From Aureimonas glaciei (GTDB lineage Bacteria; Pseudomonadota; Alphaproteobacteria; Rhizobiales; Rhizobiaceae), in contig NZ_BMJJ01000007.1 of NCBI RefSeq assembly GCF_014643375.1, positions 130,925 to 194,924 on the forward strand: DNA of 64,000 bases, given 5' to 3'. Positions 27,824 to 38,054 of the stretch are shown here, one piece after another. Every line of letters begins with the position of its first letter. The stretch's first letter is position 1. Under the pieces are notes generated by a model. It saw only the letters and a list, made by a program, of their open reading frames with translations. It did no database searches and had not been told where the DNA came from. Both the position numbers and the translations under genes were made by a program.

Positions 27824-29173
27824 ATGTTCAAGAAGATCCTGATCGCCAATCGTGGCGAGATCGCCCTGCGCGTGCTGCGTGCCTGCAAGGAACTCGGCAT
27901 CCAGACGGTGGCCGTACACTCGACCGCCGATAATGCCGCCATGCATGTGCGGCTGGCGGACGAGAGCGTCTGCATCGGCCCGCCGCCGTCGCGCGACAGC
28001 TATCTCAACATTCCCCAGATCCTGGCCGCCTGCGAGATCACCGGTGCCGACGCCGTGCATCCCGGCTACGGCTTCCTGTCGGAAAACTCGCGCTTTGCCG
28101 ACATCCTCGACGCGCACAAGATCACCTTCATCGGCCCGACCGCCGACCATATCCGCATCATGGGCGATAAGATCGAGGCCAAGCGCACCGCCAAGCGTCT
28201 CGGCATCCCGGTCGTTCCCGGCTCCGCCGGCGCCGTGACGGACGATGGCGAGGCGGCCAAGATCGCCAAGGAGATCGGCTTTCCCGTCATCATCAAGGCC
28301 TCCTCCGGCGGCGGCGGTCGCGGCATGAAGGTGGCGCGCACCGCAGATGAACTGTCGCTGGCGCTGTCGACGGCGCGCTCCGAAGCGGGCGCCGCTTTCG
28401 GCGACGATGCGGTCTACATCGAAAAATATCTCGAGAAGCCCCGGCATATCGAGGTTCAGGTGTTCGGCGACGGGGCCGGCAACGCCATCCATCTCGGCGA
28501 GCGCGACTGCTCGCTGCAGCGCCGCCACCAGAAGGTCTGGGAAGAGGCCCGCTCGCCCGCCCTCGACGACGAACAGCGCAACCGCATCGGCACGATCTGC
28601 GCCGAGGCGATGGCGAAGCTCTCCTACCGCGGCGCCGGCACGATCGAGTTCCTGTACGAGAACGGCGAGTTCTACTTCATCGAGATGAACACGCGGCTGC
28701 AGGTCGAGCATCCCGTCACCGAGGCGATCACCGGCCTCGACCTCGTGCACGAGCAGATCCGCGTCGCCGCCGGCCTCGGCCTGTCGCTGAAGCAGTCGGA
28801 AGTGGTCTTTTCAGGCCATGCCATCGAGTGCCGGATCAATGCCGAGGACCCGCGCACCTTCGCCCCCTCGCCCGGCACGATCAGCCACTACCACACCCCC
28901 GGCGGCCTCGGCGTCCGCGTCGATTCGGGCATCTACCAGGGCTATGCGATCCCGCCCTTCTACGACAGCCTGATCGGCAAGCTGATCGTTTCCGGCCGCA
29001 CCCGGCAGGAATGCATGATGCGGCTGCGCCGGGCGCTGGACGAGATCGTCGTCGACGGCGTCAAGACGACCTTGCCGCTGTTCCGCGATCTCGTCGACAA
29101 TGCCGACATCGCCGCCGGCGACTACGACATCCACTGGCTGGAGAAATATCTGGCCGGGCAGCAGCCGGGCTGA
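27824..29173 (+). CDS. accC: acetyl-CoA carboxylase, biotin carboxylase subunit
   Basis: ATP-grasp enzyme that carboxylates biotin on AccB. The 449-residue length equals the E. coli enzyme. Motifs in order are [17 protein letters not shown], the [10 protein letters not shown] loop, the glycine-rich ATP loop [24 protein letters not shown] and [14 protein letters not shown] with the catalytic Arg. The ATG at 27824 follows GGGGAG. It is downstream of accB in one operon and is followed after 7 bp by aat. Confidence 0.98.
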   Translation: MFKKILIANRGEIALRVLRACKELGIQTVAVHSTADNAAMHVRLADESVCIGPPPSRDSYLNIPQILAACEITGADAVHPGYGFLSENSRFADILDAHKITFIGPTADHIRIMGDKIEAKRTAKRLGIPVVPGSAGAVTDDGEAAKIAKEIGFPVIIKASSGGGGRGMKVARTADELSLALSTARSEAGAAFGDDAVYIEKYLEKPRHIEVQVFGDGAGNAIHLGERDCSLQRRHQKVWEEARSPALDDEQRNRIGTICAEAMAKLSYRGAGTIEFLYENGEFYFIEMNTRLQVEHPVTEAITGLDLVHEQIRVAAGLGLSLKQSEVVFSGHAIECRINAEDPRTFAPSPGTISHYHTPGGLGVRVDSGIYQGYAIPPFYDSLIGKLIVSGRTRQECMMRLRRALDEIVVDGVKTTLPLFRDLVDNADIAAGDYDIHWLEKYLAGQQPG

Positions 29174-29180
29174 AGCGGCC

Positions 29181-29849
29181 GTGGCGAACCGGCGCGACCA
29201 GCGATTCGAGATCACGCCGGGAATCCTCCTGAAGGCCTATGCCTGCGGCATCTTCCCGATGGCCGAGAGCGCCGACGATCCGGGCATGTTCTGGATCGAC
29301 CCGGAAGAGCGCGGCATCATCCCGCTCGACGGCTTTCACGTGTCGCGCAGCCTCCGGAAGACGATCCGTCGCGGCACGTTCGAGATGCGCTGTGACAGCG
29401 CCTTTCCGGCCGTGCTCGACGCCTGCGCGGAGCCCGCGCCGGACAGGCCGAACACCTGGATCAACGCCGAAATCCGAAATCTCTATCTGCAGCTCTTCCG
29501 CGACGGCCACGCCCATTCGGTCGAGGCGTGGCGGGACGACCAGCTTGTCGGCGGGCTCTACGGCGTCAGCCTCGGCGGCGCGTTCTTCGGGGAGAGCATG
29601 TTCTCGCGCCAGACCGATGCTTCGAAGGTATCGCTGGCGTTCCTGGTGGATCGCCTGCGCCGCGGCGGCTACAGGCTTCTGGACGCCCAGTTCATCACCG
29701 ACCATCTGGCGCAGTTCGGGGCCGTCGAGATCTCGCGGGCGGAGTACCAGGCCCGCCTGGAAGAGGCGATCGCCGTTCCCGCGACCTTCTATCCCGCCGG
29801 TGGCGGAACGGCCGAATCGCTTTTGCAGCCGGTCAGCCACACGTCATAG
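29181..29849 (+). CDS. aat: leucyl/phenylalanyl-tRNA--protein transferase
   Basis: N-end-rule enzyme that adds Leu or Phe to N-terminal Arg/Lys of proteins for ClpAP degradation. The 222 residues show the family motifs [53 protein letters not shown] and [11 protein letters not shown]. The start is a GTG at 29181, 7 bp after accC; a longer in-frame reading overlaps accC. Its 3' end overlaps the convergent DUF2155 gene by 61 bp, so the C-terminal codons serve both genes. Confidence 0.94.
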   Translation: MANRRDQRFEITPGILLKAYACGIFPMAESADDPGMFWIDPEERGIIPLDGFHVSRSLRKTIRRGTFEMRCDSAFPAVLDACAEPAPDRPNTWINAEIRNLYLQLFRDGHAHSVEAWRDDQLVGGLYGVSLGGAFFGESMFSRQTDASKVSLAFLVDRLRRGGYRLLDAQFITDHLAQFGAVEISRAEYQARLEEAIAVPATFYPAGGGTAESLLQPVSHTS

Positions 29850-30253
29850 ACCGGATGCTCGGCGGCGTTCAGCCCCGGGGAATCGGCGAACATCCAGCCG
29901 GTGAAGATCCGGCGGATCTCCCGATCCAGCGTGATCTCGTCGACCTCGATGAAGCCGTCGGTCTGCGGCGGAACACTCGGCGGGCTGGTGTAACAGACGC
30001 GCGGCGTGACCTGCAGGGCGCCAAACTGCACGGTTTCGTCGATATAGACGTCGAAGGACGTGATCCGGCCGGTGATCTTGTCGAGACCGGAGAACTCGGC
30101 GACCTTGTTCTTGACCCGCTCGATATCGGCTGGGGGCGTGGCCAGCGCGCCGTCTGGCGCCGGCAGCTCGAGCGGCGGCAAAGACGGCTCCTGCGCATGG
30201 GCTGCCAGCGTCGGTGCGGAGGCTGCAAGCAAGGCGGCCAGGAGAAATTTCAT
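29789..30253 (-). CDS. DUF2155 domain-containing secreted protein
   Basis: A 154-residue secreted protein with a signal peptide (residues 1-20, ending AAHA-QE) and a DUF2155 domain (about 45-150) with motifs [45 protein letters not shown] and VYDVWLTGC. Two Cys (in RVCYT and LTGCK) could form a disulfide. AGGGAA lies 7 nt before the ATG at 30253. In Alphaproteobacteria this family regularly neighbours aat and the NDUFA12 gene, as here; its function is unknown. It overlaps the end of aat tail to tail. Confidence 0.9.
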   Translation of the reverse strand: MKFLLAALLAASAPTLAAHAQEPSLPPLELPAPDGALATPPADIERVKNKVAEFSGLDKITGRITSFDVYIDETVQFGALQVTPRVCYTSPPSVPPQTDGFIEVDEITLDREIRRIFTGWMFADSPGLNAAEHPVYDVWLTGCKSDSAVPPPAG

Positions 30254-30413
30254 CGATCGTTCCCTGCGGCGGACGCGTCCTTGCCGGTGGTGGCCGGCGC
30301 AGCCGACCAAAGTGTGACGGATCCGAAGAAAGGGCCGCACGAAGGCCAAAACAGGCCAGCAGAGACGCGGCGCCATAAAGCCCCGCGGGCCTCCAGGCAC
30401 CCCGTTCAGGCGG

Positions 30414-30794
30414 TCAGGGCACCCAGGCGTCGTAATCGCCGGTCACGCGCGGCCGCTCTGCAGGGCTCAGCAGCGAGCCCTTCGGCCGGTAGGCCAGAGG
30501 CGTGCCGGTATGATTCACCTGGTGCGGTTTCTGCCAGCTGCGCGGGGCATAGCTTTCGCCTGCGGGCGCGACGTCGACGCGATGGTGCATCCAGCCATGC
30601 CAGCCCGGGCCGATCGCCGATGCGTCGGCGGGGCCGTTGTAGATGACCCAGCGGCGCGAGCCGTCGGCGTTCTGGTAGTAGACGTTGCCGCGCTCGTCCT
30701 CGCCGACCTTCTTGCCGAAGCGCCAGGTGTGGAACCGCGTGCCCATGGTCTGGCCCTGCCACCAGGTGAAGATTTCGAGGAGAGTCTGCTTCAT
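30414..30794 (-). CDS. NADH:ubiquinone oxidoreductase accessory subunit NDUFA12 family
   Basis: A 126-residue homologue of the mitochondrial complex I subunit NDUFA12 (B17.2), found in complex I of Alphaproteobacteria. Family hallmarks are the N-terminal LLEIFTWWQGQTMGTRFHTW, then VGEDERGNVYYQ, RRWVIYNGPADAS, GPGWHGWMHH and KPHQVNHTGTPLAY. It helps complex I stability at the inner membrane's cytoplasmic face. It lies upstream of the DUF2155 gene on the same strand, a common alphaproteobacterial pairing. Confidence 0.95.
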   Translation of the reverse strand: MKQTLLEIFTWWQGQTMGTRFHTWRFGKKVGEDERGNVYYQNADGSRRWVIYNGPADASAIGPGWHGWMHHRVDVAPAGESYAPRSWQKPHQVNHTGTPLAYRPKGSLLSPAERPRVTGDYDAWVP

Positions 30795-30897
30795 TGCCGC
30801 GATCCGCCTTTGTCCGACGGCTTTATGGGGCCGCCGACGCCGATTGTCCACCCGCCCACGGCAGCCCGGCCGCACCTGGCCGGATTTTGTGAAAGCG

Positions 30898-31464
30898 TCA
30901 GAAATAACGTGGGACGGCCGCCGCATAGCGTTGATAGCGCTCGCCGAACCGTTGCCGGAGGGCCGCCTCCTCCGGGCGCACGACGAGGAGATGCAGCGCC
31001 AGGAAATAGCCCGGCAGCAGCGCCAGCGCCCACAGGCTTCCCGCCGCCACCGCGACGCCGAGAAAGAGCAGCAGCATGCCGAGGTAGATCGGATTGCGGG
31101 TCGCGCCGAACAGGCCCTCGTCGACCAGGACGTCGGCGACCCGGGCTGCGTCCTGCGTAGTGGCATGGCGCTGAAGCGTCCGTCCGGCGGACCGCATGAA
31201 GCCTTCGGCCGTCGCCGCCAGGGCGACGCCCGTGGCCAGCCAGAACCAGAGAGGGGTCAGGGCGCGGGATGTCGGCAACCACCATTCCAGGCAGGCCGCC
31301 ACCAGCGCGCTCCAGACGAACAGCCAGGACGGCGAAACATGCATGGACGGACGGCGAGCCGCGCTCACGGCCTCGCGCTTGGCCTGGCGGAGGCGCATCA
31401 CCACGCCATGCGCGGCGATCAGCGCAGCGCTCGCGACGAGAATAAGGGCACTGAAATTGTCCAA
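30898..31464 (-). CDS. isoprenylcysteine methyltransferase-like membrane protein
   Basis: A 188-residue integral membrane protein with about four to five membrane segments (about 5-22, 45-62, 70-86, 122-158). The C-terminal half matches the ICMT/PEMT-type methyltransferase core: GLFGATRNPIYLGMLLLF, then VRPEEAALRQRFGERYQRY and a terminal VPRYF. Such proteins use S-adenosylmethionine at the membrane; the acceptor is unknown. It stands between the NDUFA12 gene and the GNAT-gatB unit on the same strand, about 100 bp from each. Confidence 0.85.
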   Translation of the reverse strand: MDNFSALILVASAALIAAHGVVMRLRQAKREAVSAARRPSMHVSPSWLFVWSALVAACLEWWLPTSRALTPLWFWLATGVALAATAEGFMRSAGRTLQRHATTQDAARVADVLVDEGLFGATRNPIYLGMLLLFLGVAVAAGSLWALALLPGYFLALHLLVVRPEEAALRQRFGERYQRYAAAVPRYF

Positions 31465-31555
31465 GGAGCACCCGCGAAAAGTCCGGCCGAGATTATCTAG
31501 CCAAAACTGCTCACTGAGTGCGTTAATGTTTCATTCATGGTTAACGGCTTGCCGT

Positions 31556-32056
31556 TCAGGCGATCGGCCGCTCGTAGATCGCCACCGGCAGAACATCGCC
31601 CCCGGACAGCTCCGTCTCGGTGTGCCCGGTCAGCATGAAACCGGCCCGGCGCCAGAACGCGACCGCCGCGACATTGGCCTCCTCGACTTCGGCGCGCAGG
31701 CTGCTGGCGGTGGGGAAACAGTCGACGATCTCGGCGAGGAGATCACGGCCGATGCCGCGCCGCTGATGGGCCGGATCGACGTAGAGCTGGTGCACCACGA
31801 CGACACGCCCCTCGGCCGAGGTTGCGGCGAAGGCCATAGCGACGATGTCATTGCCGTCGTCAGCGACGAGAAATTCCGAGGTCGGCCGGGTGAGACGGGG
31901 CCGCAGCGCTGCGACGCCGTGCCAGGAGCGGGTAATCTCGTCGACTTTTCCCGGGCCGTAGATCGGATCGTAGGTCGCGTGCCAGGTCTTGCCGAGCAGC
32001 GCGCTGACGGCGGCGAGATCCTTCTCGCCGGCCGTGCGGATGAAGACGGCGCTCAT
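31556..32056 (-). CDS. GNAT-family N-acetyltransferase coupled to gatB
   Basis: A 166-residue GNAT acetyltransferase. The acetyl-CoA-binding motif A is [20 protein letters not shown] (about residues 92-111), preceded by a beta-strand (VVVVHQ) and followed by the motif B region FWRRAGF. The ATG overlaps the gatB stop in an ATGA junction, so translation is coupled to gatB. The substrate is unknown. A second, different GNAT gene lies between gatC and gatA. Confidence 0.9.
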   Translation of the reverse strand: MSAVFIRTAGEKDLAAVSALLGKTWHATYDPIYGPGKVDEITRSWHGVAALRPRLTRPTSEFLVADDGNDIVAMAFAATSAEGRVVVVHQLYVDPAHQRRGIGRDLLAEIVDCFPTASSLRAEVEEANVAAVAFWRRAGFMLTGHTETELSGGDVLPVAIYERPIA

Positions 32057-33555
32057 TCCAGTCCCAGCCGGTTCTTGACGAGCTGGTTGACGACCGCGGG
32101 GCTCGCCTTGCCGCCCATGGCGCGCATGGCCTGGCCGACGAACCAGCCGGCCAGCGTCGGCTTGAGCTTGGCCTGCTCGACCTTGTCGGGATTGGCGGCG
32201 ATGATGGCGTCGACCGCCGCCTCGATGGCGCCGGTGTCGGTCACCTGCTTCATGCCGCGCGATTCGACGATTTCGGCCGGATCGCCGCCTTCAGCGAAGA
32301 CGATCTCGAACAGGTCCTTGGCGATCTTGCCGGAGATCGTCTCCGCCCGGATCAGGTCGAGGATGGCGCCGAGCTGGGCGGCGGAAACCGGAGTCTGATC
32401 AATCGCTTTGCCGGCCTTGTTCAAAGCGCCGAGCAAGTCGTTGATGACCCAGTTCGCCGCCTGCTTGGCGTCGCGCCCGGCAGCGACGGCCTCGTAATAG
32501 TCGGCGATCGCCTTTTCCGAGACGAGAATCGAGGCGTCGTAGAGCGACAGGCCGAGATCCCGGACGAAGCGCGCGCGCTTGTCGTCGGGCAGTTCCGTCA
32601 GATCCGCCGCGAGCGCGTCGACATAGGCCTGGTCGAACTCCAGCGGCAGAAGGTCGGGATCGGGGAAATAGCGGTAGTCGTGCGCGTCCTCCTTGGAGCG
32701 CATCGAACGGGTCTCGCCCTTAGCCGGATCGTAGAGGCGCGTCTCCTGGTCGATCGTGCCGCCGTCCTCGATGATCTCAATCTGCCGGCGCGCCTCCGCC
32801 TCGATCGCCTGGCCGACGAAGCGGATGGAGTTGACGTTCTTGATCTCGCAGCGCGTGCCGAAAGCACCGCCCGGGCGGCGCACCGAGACGTTGACGTCGG
32901 CGCGCATCGAGCCCTCGTCCATGTTGCCGTCGCATGTGCCGAGATAGCGCAGGATCGTCCGGAGCTTGGTGAGATAGGCGCGGGCCTCGTCGGCCGAGCG
33001 CATGTCGGGCTTCGACACGATCTCCATCAGCGCGACGCCGCAACGGTTGAGGTCGACATAGGACATGGTCGCATGCTGGTCGTGCATCGACTTGCCAGCA
33101 TCCTGTTCCAGATGCAGCCGCTCGACGCCGATTTCGACCTCGTCGAATTCGCCCTTGTTGTTCGGCCCGACCGAGACCTGGACGACGCCCTCGCCGACGA
33201 TCGGATCCTTGAACTGCGAGATCTGGTAGCCCTGCGGCAGGTCGGGATAGAAGTAGTTCTTCCGGTCGAACACCGAGCGGTGGTTGATCTTCGCCTTCAG
33301 GCCGAGCCCGGTGCGGATCGCCTGGCGCACGCATTCCTCGTTGATGACAGGCAGCATGCCCGGCATGGCCGCGTCGACGAGGCTGACATTGGCGTTCGGC
33401 TCGGAGCCGAAGGTGGTCGACGCCCCCGAAAACAGCTTGGCGTTGGACAGGACCTGCGCGTGGACCTCCAGACCGACGATGATCTCCCAGTCGCCGGTGG
33501 CCCCAGTGATGAACTTCTTCGGATCAGGAATGCGGGTGTCGACGAGTTCGGTCAT
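32053..33555 (-). CDS. gatB: Asp-tRNA(Asn)/Glu-tRNA(Gln) amidotransferase subunit B
   Basis: GatB is the kinase and tRNA-binding subunit of GatCAB, which amidates misacylated Glu-tRNA(Gln) and Asp-tRNA(Asn). The product is 500 residues from the ATG at 33555 ([15 protein letters not shown]). It has the GLEVHAQ motif, [27 protein letters not shown] and RCEIKNVNS in the catalytic part, and a C-terminal YqeY/tail domain with [17 protein letters not shown] nine codons upstream is a weaker alternative. Its partners gatA and gatC lie 1.2-3.5 kb upstream on the same strand, separated by other genes. Confidence 0.97.
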   Translation of the reverse strand: MTELVDTRIPDPKKFITGATGDWEIIVGLEVHAQVLSNAKLFSGASTTFGSEPNANVSLVDAAMPGMLPVINEECVRQAIRTGLGLKAKINHRSVFDRKNYFYPDLPQGYQISQFKDPIVGEGVVQVSVGPNNKGEFDEVEIGVERLHLEQDAGKSMHDQHATMSYVDLNRCGVALMEIVSKPDMRSADEARAYLTKLRTILRYLGTCDGNMDEGSMRADVNVSVRRPGGAFGTRCEIKNVNSIRFVGQAIEAEARRQIEIIEDGGTIDQETRLYDPAKGETRSMRSKEDAHDYRYFPDPDLLPLEFDQAYVDALAADLTELPDDKRARFVRDLGLSLYDASILVSEKAIADYYEAVAAGRDAKQAANWVINDLLGALNKAGKAIDQTPVSAAQLGAILDLIRAETISGKIAKDLFEIVFAEGGDPAEIVESRGMKQVTDTGAIEAAVDAIIAANPDKVEQAKLKPTLAGWFVGQAMRAMGGKASPAVVNQLVKNRLGLE

Positions 33556-33710
33556 ATCCGTGTCTTTCGCGGGGGTCGGCAAGGCTTGGGCAAGGGCTAG
33601 AGCAAAGGCGCCGGGGGTTCAAGGTTCAGCTTCGGCTGTGCGGGATTCGGCTGTTTTCGAGACTGGGCAAGCGCGCTACAATCGTCGGGGAGATTGCGAC
33701 GGAGCTATCC

Positions 33711-34286
33711 ATGAATGTTCAGTCCAGAGGCATCGACGAGGCCCAAAAGATGTCGATCGAAGGTTTCTTTCGCTGGGCGGATGGTCTCGACGCCCGATAC
33801 GAGCTGGTCGATGGAGTTCCGCGCTTGCAACCATGGGTCAGACGAAGCCACTCGCTCATCGCCGGCAACATAGCCTTTGCCCTGCAGACGCAACTGGACC
33901 GGAGCCGGTATGCGGTTCATCAGGGCGACTTTGCCATTTCGACAGGCCCGAACAGCATTCGATATGCCGACGTCCTCGTCGAACCCCGTGGTGCTTCCCT
34001 GGACGAGAGAACGGCCGACGCAGCCATCCTGTTGGTCGAAATTCTATCGCCCAGCACGATGCACGTGGATTTCGGGCCCAAGGCCCAAGAGTATCTCGCG
34101 CTCCCTGGCCTCGATACGTATCTGATCGTGGACGCGGATAGGCGTCGGGTATGGAAATGGAGCCGTGATGCAGAAGGCGACTGGCCGGACGATCCTCTCT
34201 GCATGGAAGACGACAACTCGGAGGTCATCCTCAACGCAGTCGGCGCGCGGTTGAGCTTTCAGGATATCTATAGGGATGTGAGATAG
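33711..34286 (+). CDS. Uma2 family (DUF820) PD-(D/E)XK nuclease-like protein
   Basis: A 191-residue protein of the Uma2 family, a restriction-endonuclease-like fold. Motifs are YELVDGVPRL with the first acidic residue, the RYADVLVEPRG strand with the metal-binding Asp, LLVEILSP with the Glu of the core, and a KAQEYLALPGLDTYLIVD helix-strand. All nuclease positions look intact. Uma2 genes are abundant in cyanobacteria and scattered in Proteobacteria, and their role is not clear. It is a single plus-strand gene among leftward gat genes, which suggests insertion into this region. Confidence 0.85.
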   Translation: MNVQSRGIDEAQKMSIEGFFRWADGLDARYELVDGVPRLQPWVRRSHSLIAGNIAFALQTQLDRSRYAVHQGDFAISTGPNSIRYADVLVEPRGASLDERTADAAILLVEILSPSTMHVDFGPKAQEYLALPGLDTYLIVDADRRRVWKWSRDAEGDWPDDPLCMEDDNSEVILNAVGARLSFQDIYRDVR

Positions 34287-34305
34287 GCGACGCTTCCGCC
34301 TTCGC

Positions 34306-34602
34306 TCAGACCCCCAGTCTCTCCTCCTCGGCAATGGCGGCATCGACCAGCCGGCGCCAGAACGCGCCGTAAAGTGCCGGATCGAGACCATGCGCCGCGG
34401 CTTGCGCCTCGGCGTTGCCGACGACCTCGTCGACCCGCTCAGGCACATTCGCGGGAATGCCCGCGCCGCGCTTCAACTCTGCGGCGCGGTGGATGTAGCG
34501 CATGCGTTCGGCAAATCGTGCGAAAATCTCGGCGTCGAGCGCGTCGATCTGCGTGCGCAGATCCGCCATGGACTGGCAATCGGCGGGAGCAAGACGGGTC
34601 AT
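34306..34602 (-). CDS. chorismate mutase (AroQ/PchB-like)
   Basis: A 98-residue all-helical chorismate mutase of the AroQ class. The N-terminal helix LAPADCQSMADLRTQIDALD resembles the PchB subgroup, followed by ERMRYIHRAAELKR and a C-terminal FWRRLVDAAIAEEERL helix. It probably turns chorismate into prephenate; isochorismate-pyruvate lyase activity, as in PchB, is the alternative. No siderophore genes are nearby, which favours the mutase. The ATG at 34602 follows GAGG by 6 nt. Confidence 0.88.
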   Translation of the reverse strand: MTRLAPADCQSMADLRTQIDALDAEIFARFAERMRYIHRAAELKRGAGIPANVPERVDEVVGNAEAQAAAHGLDPALYGAFWRRLVDAAIAEEERLGV

Positions 34603-34707
34603 GTCGATCCTCAATTGTCGGCTAGGATGCGCGTCGCCTTGGCCGGCAAGGCGACGGCTGCTTCGCGCAAACGTCGTTGTCGACCGGCGCGTCGGGGCCG
34701 ATGCCCC

Positions 34708-36189
34708 TCACCACCATTTCGCCGGCGTGAACCGCCCGGCGGCCTTTTCGATCACCGAGGCCGTCGCGAACAGCGTCTCCTCGTCGAAGGGACGGCCGAT
34801 GAGCTGCAGGCCGAGCGGCGTGCCCTCCCCGGTGAGGCCCGCGGGGACGGCGATGCCGGGCAGGCCGGCCATGTTCACGGTGACGGTGAAGATGTCGTTG
34901 AGGTACATCTTTACCGGATCGGCGGCCATGTCCTCGTCGCCGATGCCGAAGGCGGCAGACGGCGTCGCCGGCGTCAGCAGCGCGTCGATGCCGTCGGCAT
35001 AGACCATCTCGAAGTCCCGCTTGATCAGCGTCCGGACCTTCTGCGCCTGGATGTAGTAGGCGTCGTAATAGCCGGCCGAGAGGACGTAGGTGCCGATCAT
35101 GATGCGGCGCTTGACCTCGCGGCCGAAGCCGGCGGCGCGTGTGTTCTCGTACATGTCGGTGATGTCGCGGCCGTTCTCGCGCAGGCCGTAGCGCACGCCG
35201 TCATAGCGCGCGAGGTTGGACGAGGCCTCGGCCGGGGCGACGATGTAGTAGGCCGGCAGCGCATACTTTGTGTGCGGCAGCGACACGTCGACGATCTCGG
35301 CGCCGGCCTCGCGCAGCCATTCGACGCCCTTCTGCCAGACCGCGTCGAGTTCCTCAGGCATGCCGTCCACCCGGTACTCGCGCGGGATGCCGATCTTCAG
35401 GCCCTTCACCGAGCGGCCGACGGCCGCCTCGTAGTCCGGCACCGGCCGATCGACGGAGGTGGTGTCCTTATCGTCGACCGAGGCCATGGATTTCAGGAGG
35501 ATGGCCGCGTCACGCACGTCGCGGGCGATGGGGCCGGCTTGGTCGAGCGAGGAGGCGAAGGCGACGGTGCCCCAGCGCGAGCAGCGGCCATAGGTCGGCT
35601 TGATGCCGACCGTGCCGGTGAAGGCGGCGGGCTGGCGGATCGAGCCGCCGGTGTCGGTCGCCGTGGCGCCGGCGCACAGATGCGCCGCGACCGCCGCGGC
35701 CGAGCCGCCGGACGAGCCGCCCGGTACGAGGTCGAGGTTGGAGCCCTTACGGCGCCAGGGATTGATCACCGGGCCGTAATAGGAGGTCTCGTTCGACGAG
35801 CCCATGGCGAACTCGTCCATGTTGAGCTTGCCGAGCATGACCGCGCCGTCGGCCCAGAGATTGGCGGTGACGGTCGATTCGTACATCGGCTCGAAGCCGT
35901 CAAGGATGTGGCTGGCAGCCTGGGTGTGCACGCCTTCGGTGGCGAAGAGGTCCTTGATGCCGAGCGGGATGCCCTCGAGCGCGCCGGCCTCGCCCTTGGC
36001 GATGCGCGCATCGGAGGCGGCGGCCATCGCCCGCGCCTTGTCCGCCGTGACGGTGATGTAGGCGTTCAACTGGCCGTTGGCCTGCTCGATGGCGCCGAGA
36101 TAGGCCTCGGTCAGCTCCGCGGCGCTGGCCGACTTTGCCGCGAGGGCCGTCCGGGCTTCGGCGATGGTGAGGGCGGTCAGATCGGTCAT
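34708..36189 (-). CDS. gatA: Asp-tRNA(Asn)/Glu-tRNA(Gln) amidotransferase subunit A
   Basis: GatA is the glutaminase subunit that frees ammonia for the transamidation. The 493 residues have the amidase-signature triad: the catalytic Lys in GIKDLF, the cis-Ser in [15 protein letters not shown] and the nucleophile Ser in [11 protein letters not shown]. Length and the [12 protein letters not shown]-type core fit GatA rather than other amidases. It lies downstream of gatC with a GNAT gene between them. Confidence 0.97.
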   Translation of the reverse strand: MTDLTALTIAEARTALAAKSASAAELTEAYLGAIEQANGQLNAYITVTADKARAMAAASDARIAKGEAGALEGIPLGIKDLFATEGVHTQAASHILDGFEPMYESTVTANLWADGAVMLGKLNMDEFAMGSSNETSYYGPVINPWRRKGSNLDLVPGGSSGGSAAAVAAHLCAGATATDTGGSIRQPAAFTGTVGIKPTYGRCSRWGTVAFASSLDQAGPIARDVRDAAILLKSMASVDDKDTTSVDRPVPDYEAAVGRSVKGLKIGIPREYRVDGMPEELDAVWQKGVEWLREAGAEIVDVSLPHTKYALPAYYIVAPAEASSNLARYDGVRYGLRENGRDITDMYENTRAAGFGREVKRRIMIGTYVLSAGYYDAYYIQAQKVRTLIKRDFEMVYADGIDALLTPATPSAAFGIGDEDMAADPVKMYLNDIFTVTVNMAGLPGIAVPAGLTGEGTPLGLQLIGRPFDEETLFATASVIEKAAGRFTPAKWW

Positions 36190-36270
36190 GTCGGTCCGTT
36201 TCGTCGGATTCTGAAAGGCCGCTCGGGTTGCGCAGCGATGCGCGCCATGGCGGATGTCGGTGCGGCGGGA

Positions 36271-36759
36271 CTACCGCGTTTGTGGCACGCTCGATGGCGC
36301 TGGAGCCAGTTGCTTGCCGTAGAAGACCGTGAAGGGGCTTTCGCGGTAGTCGCCGAACGCGCCACGGCGTTGAAATCCCGCGCGCTCGTACACCCGCCAT
36401 GCCGCGTGAAAATTGTGGCCGGTTTCGAGCATCAGCGTATCGATGCCCTCGGCAAGCGCCCTCTCCTCGATCGCGGAGAGGATGCGACCGCCAAGGCCCG
36501 CCCCTTGCAGCGCCGGCCTCACAAACATGCGTTTGACTTCGCCGGAGTGCGCATCGATCCGGCGCAGCGCGCCGCAGCCGACAACCTCGCCGTCGCGGCG
36601 GGCGATGAAGACGGTGGTCTCCGGCCCTGCCATCTGCTCGACCGTCATGTGGTGGCAGTACTCCGCCGGCGTCAGCGCCAGGAGGGTGGCGTTCAGCTCG
36701 GCGATCAGGTCGCGAATATCCGGCTGCAACGGCGATTCGGGCGCGATGGTGATCGACAC
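36271..36759 (-). CDS. GNAT-family N-acetyltransferase between gatC and gatA
   Basis: A 162-residue acetyltransferase. Motif A is RMFVRPALQGAGLGGRIL with the acetyl-CoA loop, followed by LMLETGHNFHAAWRVYERAGF and a terminal FGDYRESPFTVFYGK segment common in a GNAT subgroup. The start is a GTG at 36759 with GAGGAG 7 nt upstream. It begins 22 bp after gatC and ends 81 bp before gatA, so it is probably cotranscribed with both. The substrate is unknown. Confidence 0.9.
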   Translation of the reverse strand: MSITIAPESPLQPDIRDLIAELNATLLALTPAEYCHHMTVEQMAGPETTVFIARRDGEVVGCGALRRIDAHSGEVKRMFVRPALQGAGLGGRILSAIEERALAEGIDTLMLETGHNFHAAWRVYERAGFQRRGAFGDYRESPFTVFYGKQLAPAPSSVPQTR

Positions 36760-36781
36760 GGGAAAGCTCCTCGGCGCGAAC

Positions 36782-37069
36782 CTATTCCAGGACCTTGGGA
36801 ACCATGAAGAAATGCGCGTCGTGGGCGGGCGCGTTGGCGACGATGTCGGCGGCCTTGGCACCGTCGGTGACGACGTCCTGGCGCTTCTTCATCGCCATCG
36901 GGATCACCGACGTCATTGGCTCGATGCCCGTCACGTCGACCTCGCCGAGCTGTTCGACGAAGCCGAGAATGGTGTTGAGCTCGCCCTTCATCGCTTCGAC
37001 GTCGTCGTCGGAGACGGCGATCCGGGCGAGACGCGCGACGCGTCGGACGGTGGCATTGTCGACGGACAT
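36782..37069 (-). CDS. gatC: Asp-tRNA(Asn)/Glu-tRNA(Gln) amidotransferase subunit C
   Basis: GatC is the small linker subunit that holds GatA and GatB together. The 95 residues start [20 protein letters not shown] and contain the family segments [24 protein letters not shown] and [16 protein letters not shown]. It heads the gatC-GNAT-gatA unit. Upstream is the separate UPF0173 hydrolase gene, 130 bp away on the same strand. Confidence 0.97.
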   Translation of the reverse strand: MSVDNATVRRVARLARIAVSDDDVEAMKGELNTILGFVEQLGEVDVTGIEPMTSVIPMAMKKRQDVVTDGAKAADIVANAPAHDAHFFMVPKVLE

Positions 37070-37199
37070 GGCAATTCCGGATCTGGTCGAGACAAGGGAG
37101 CGCGGCCGCGCCATGCCCCGGGGGCGCGGCGGACCGCGCCCCGATATAGCGAGGCGGCAGGACAGTGGCAACAATGCCGGCTGCCCCGCCACGATCGGG

Positions 37200-37901
37200 T
37201 CAGAGGTCGAAGGCGATGCCCATCTCCGGGATCTTGACCTTGCCGCTGTCACCTTCCATCGCCTCGACGAATTTCGCGGGCGTGGCATCGAGCATCGGGA
37301 AGGTGCCGTAGTGGATGGGGATGATGGTATCGAAGGCGAAGTAGCGGCGGCACGACAAAGCGGCGACGGCGGCGCCCATGGTGAAGCGGTCGCCGATCGG
37401 CACCAGGCCGACCTTGGGGTGATGCAGTTCCTCGATCAGCGCCATGTCGCCGAAGATGTCGGTGTCGCCCATGTGATAGACGGTGGGGCCGTCGGTGAAG
37501 TGGAAGACGAGGCCGTTCGGCATGCCGAGATAGGAGACGCTGCCATCCTCCCCGATCCGGCCGGACGAGTGGAAGGCCTGCGTCAGCGTGACGGAAAAAT
37601 CGGCGAACTTCAGCGTGCCGCCGGTATTGGCCGGCTCGACATTCTGGACGCCCTGCGCCGCCAGCCACATCGTCAGCTCGAAATTGCCGACGACCTTGGC
37701 GCCGCTCATGCGGGCCAGTTCCACCGTGTCGCCGACATGATCCTCGTGGCCGTGGGTCAGCACGATGTGCGTCAGACCGCGCCCGGCGGTGGCCAGATCC
37801 CCGGTGAAATGCTGATTGCCGTTCAAAAAGGGGTCGATGAGGATGACGGACGTGCCCGTTTCGATGCGGAACGCCGAGTGACCGAAATAGGTGATCTTCA
37901 T
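37200..37901 (-). CDS. UPF0173 family metal-dependent hydrolase
   Basis: A 233-residue beta-lactamase-fold hydrolase of the UPF0173 (YtkL-like) family. The metal motif is [10 protein letters not shown] (HxHxDH), with further ligands likely in [16 protein letters not shown] and IPIHYGTFP. The start ATG at 37901 gives the usual N terminus [13 protein letters not shown]. It is probably cytoplasmic. The substrate is unknown. Confidence 0.93.
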   Translation of the reverse strand: MKITYFGHSAFRIETGTSVILIDPFLNGNQHFTGDLATAGRGLTHIVLTHGHEDHVGDTVELARMSGAKVVGNFELTMWLAAQGVQNVEPANTGGTLKFADFSVTLTQAFHSSGRIGEDGSVSYLGMPNGLVFHFTDGPTVYHMGDTDIFGDMALIEELHHPKVGLVPIGDRFTMGAAVAALSCRRYFAFDTIIPIHYGTFPMLDATPAKFVEAMEGDSGKVKIPEMGIAFDL

Positions 37902-38054
37902 GGAAACGATGTCCTTGGCTGACGGGAAGGCTCGCGAGGGGCTATGACCCGGCGCGTCTTCGCGCCTATGTGAGCCGACGGCGGGCCGGGTCAAGCCGCG
38001 TCGTCAGGGATACAGGGTTTTCGGACCGCGGCATCCGCGGCAGGGAGAAGCGCG

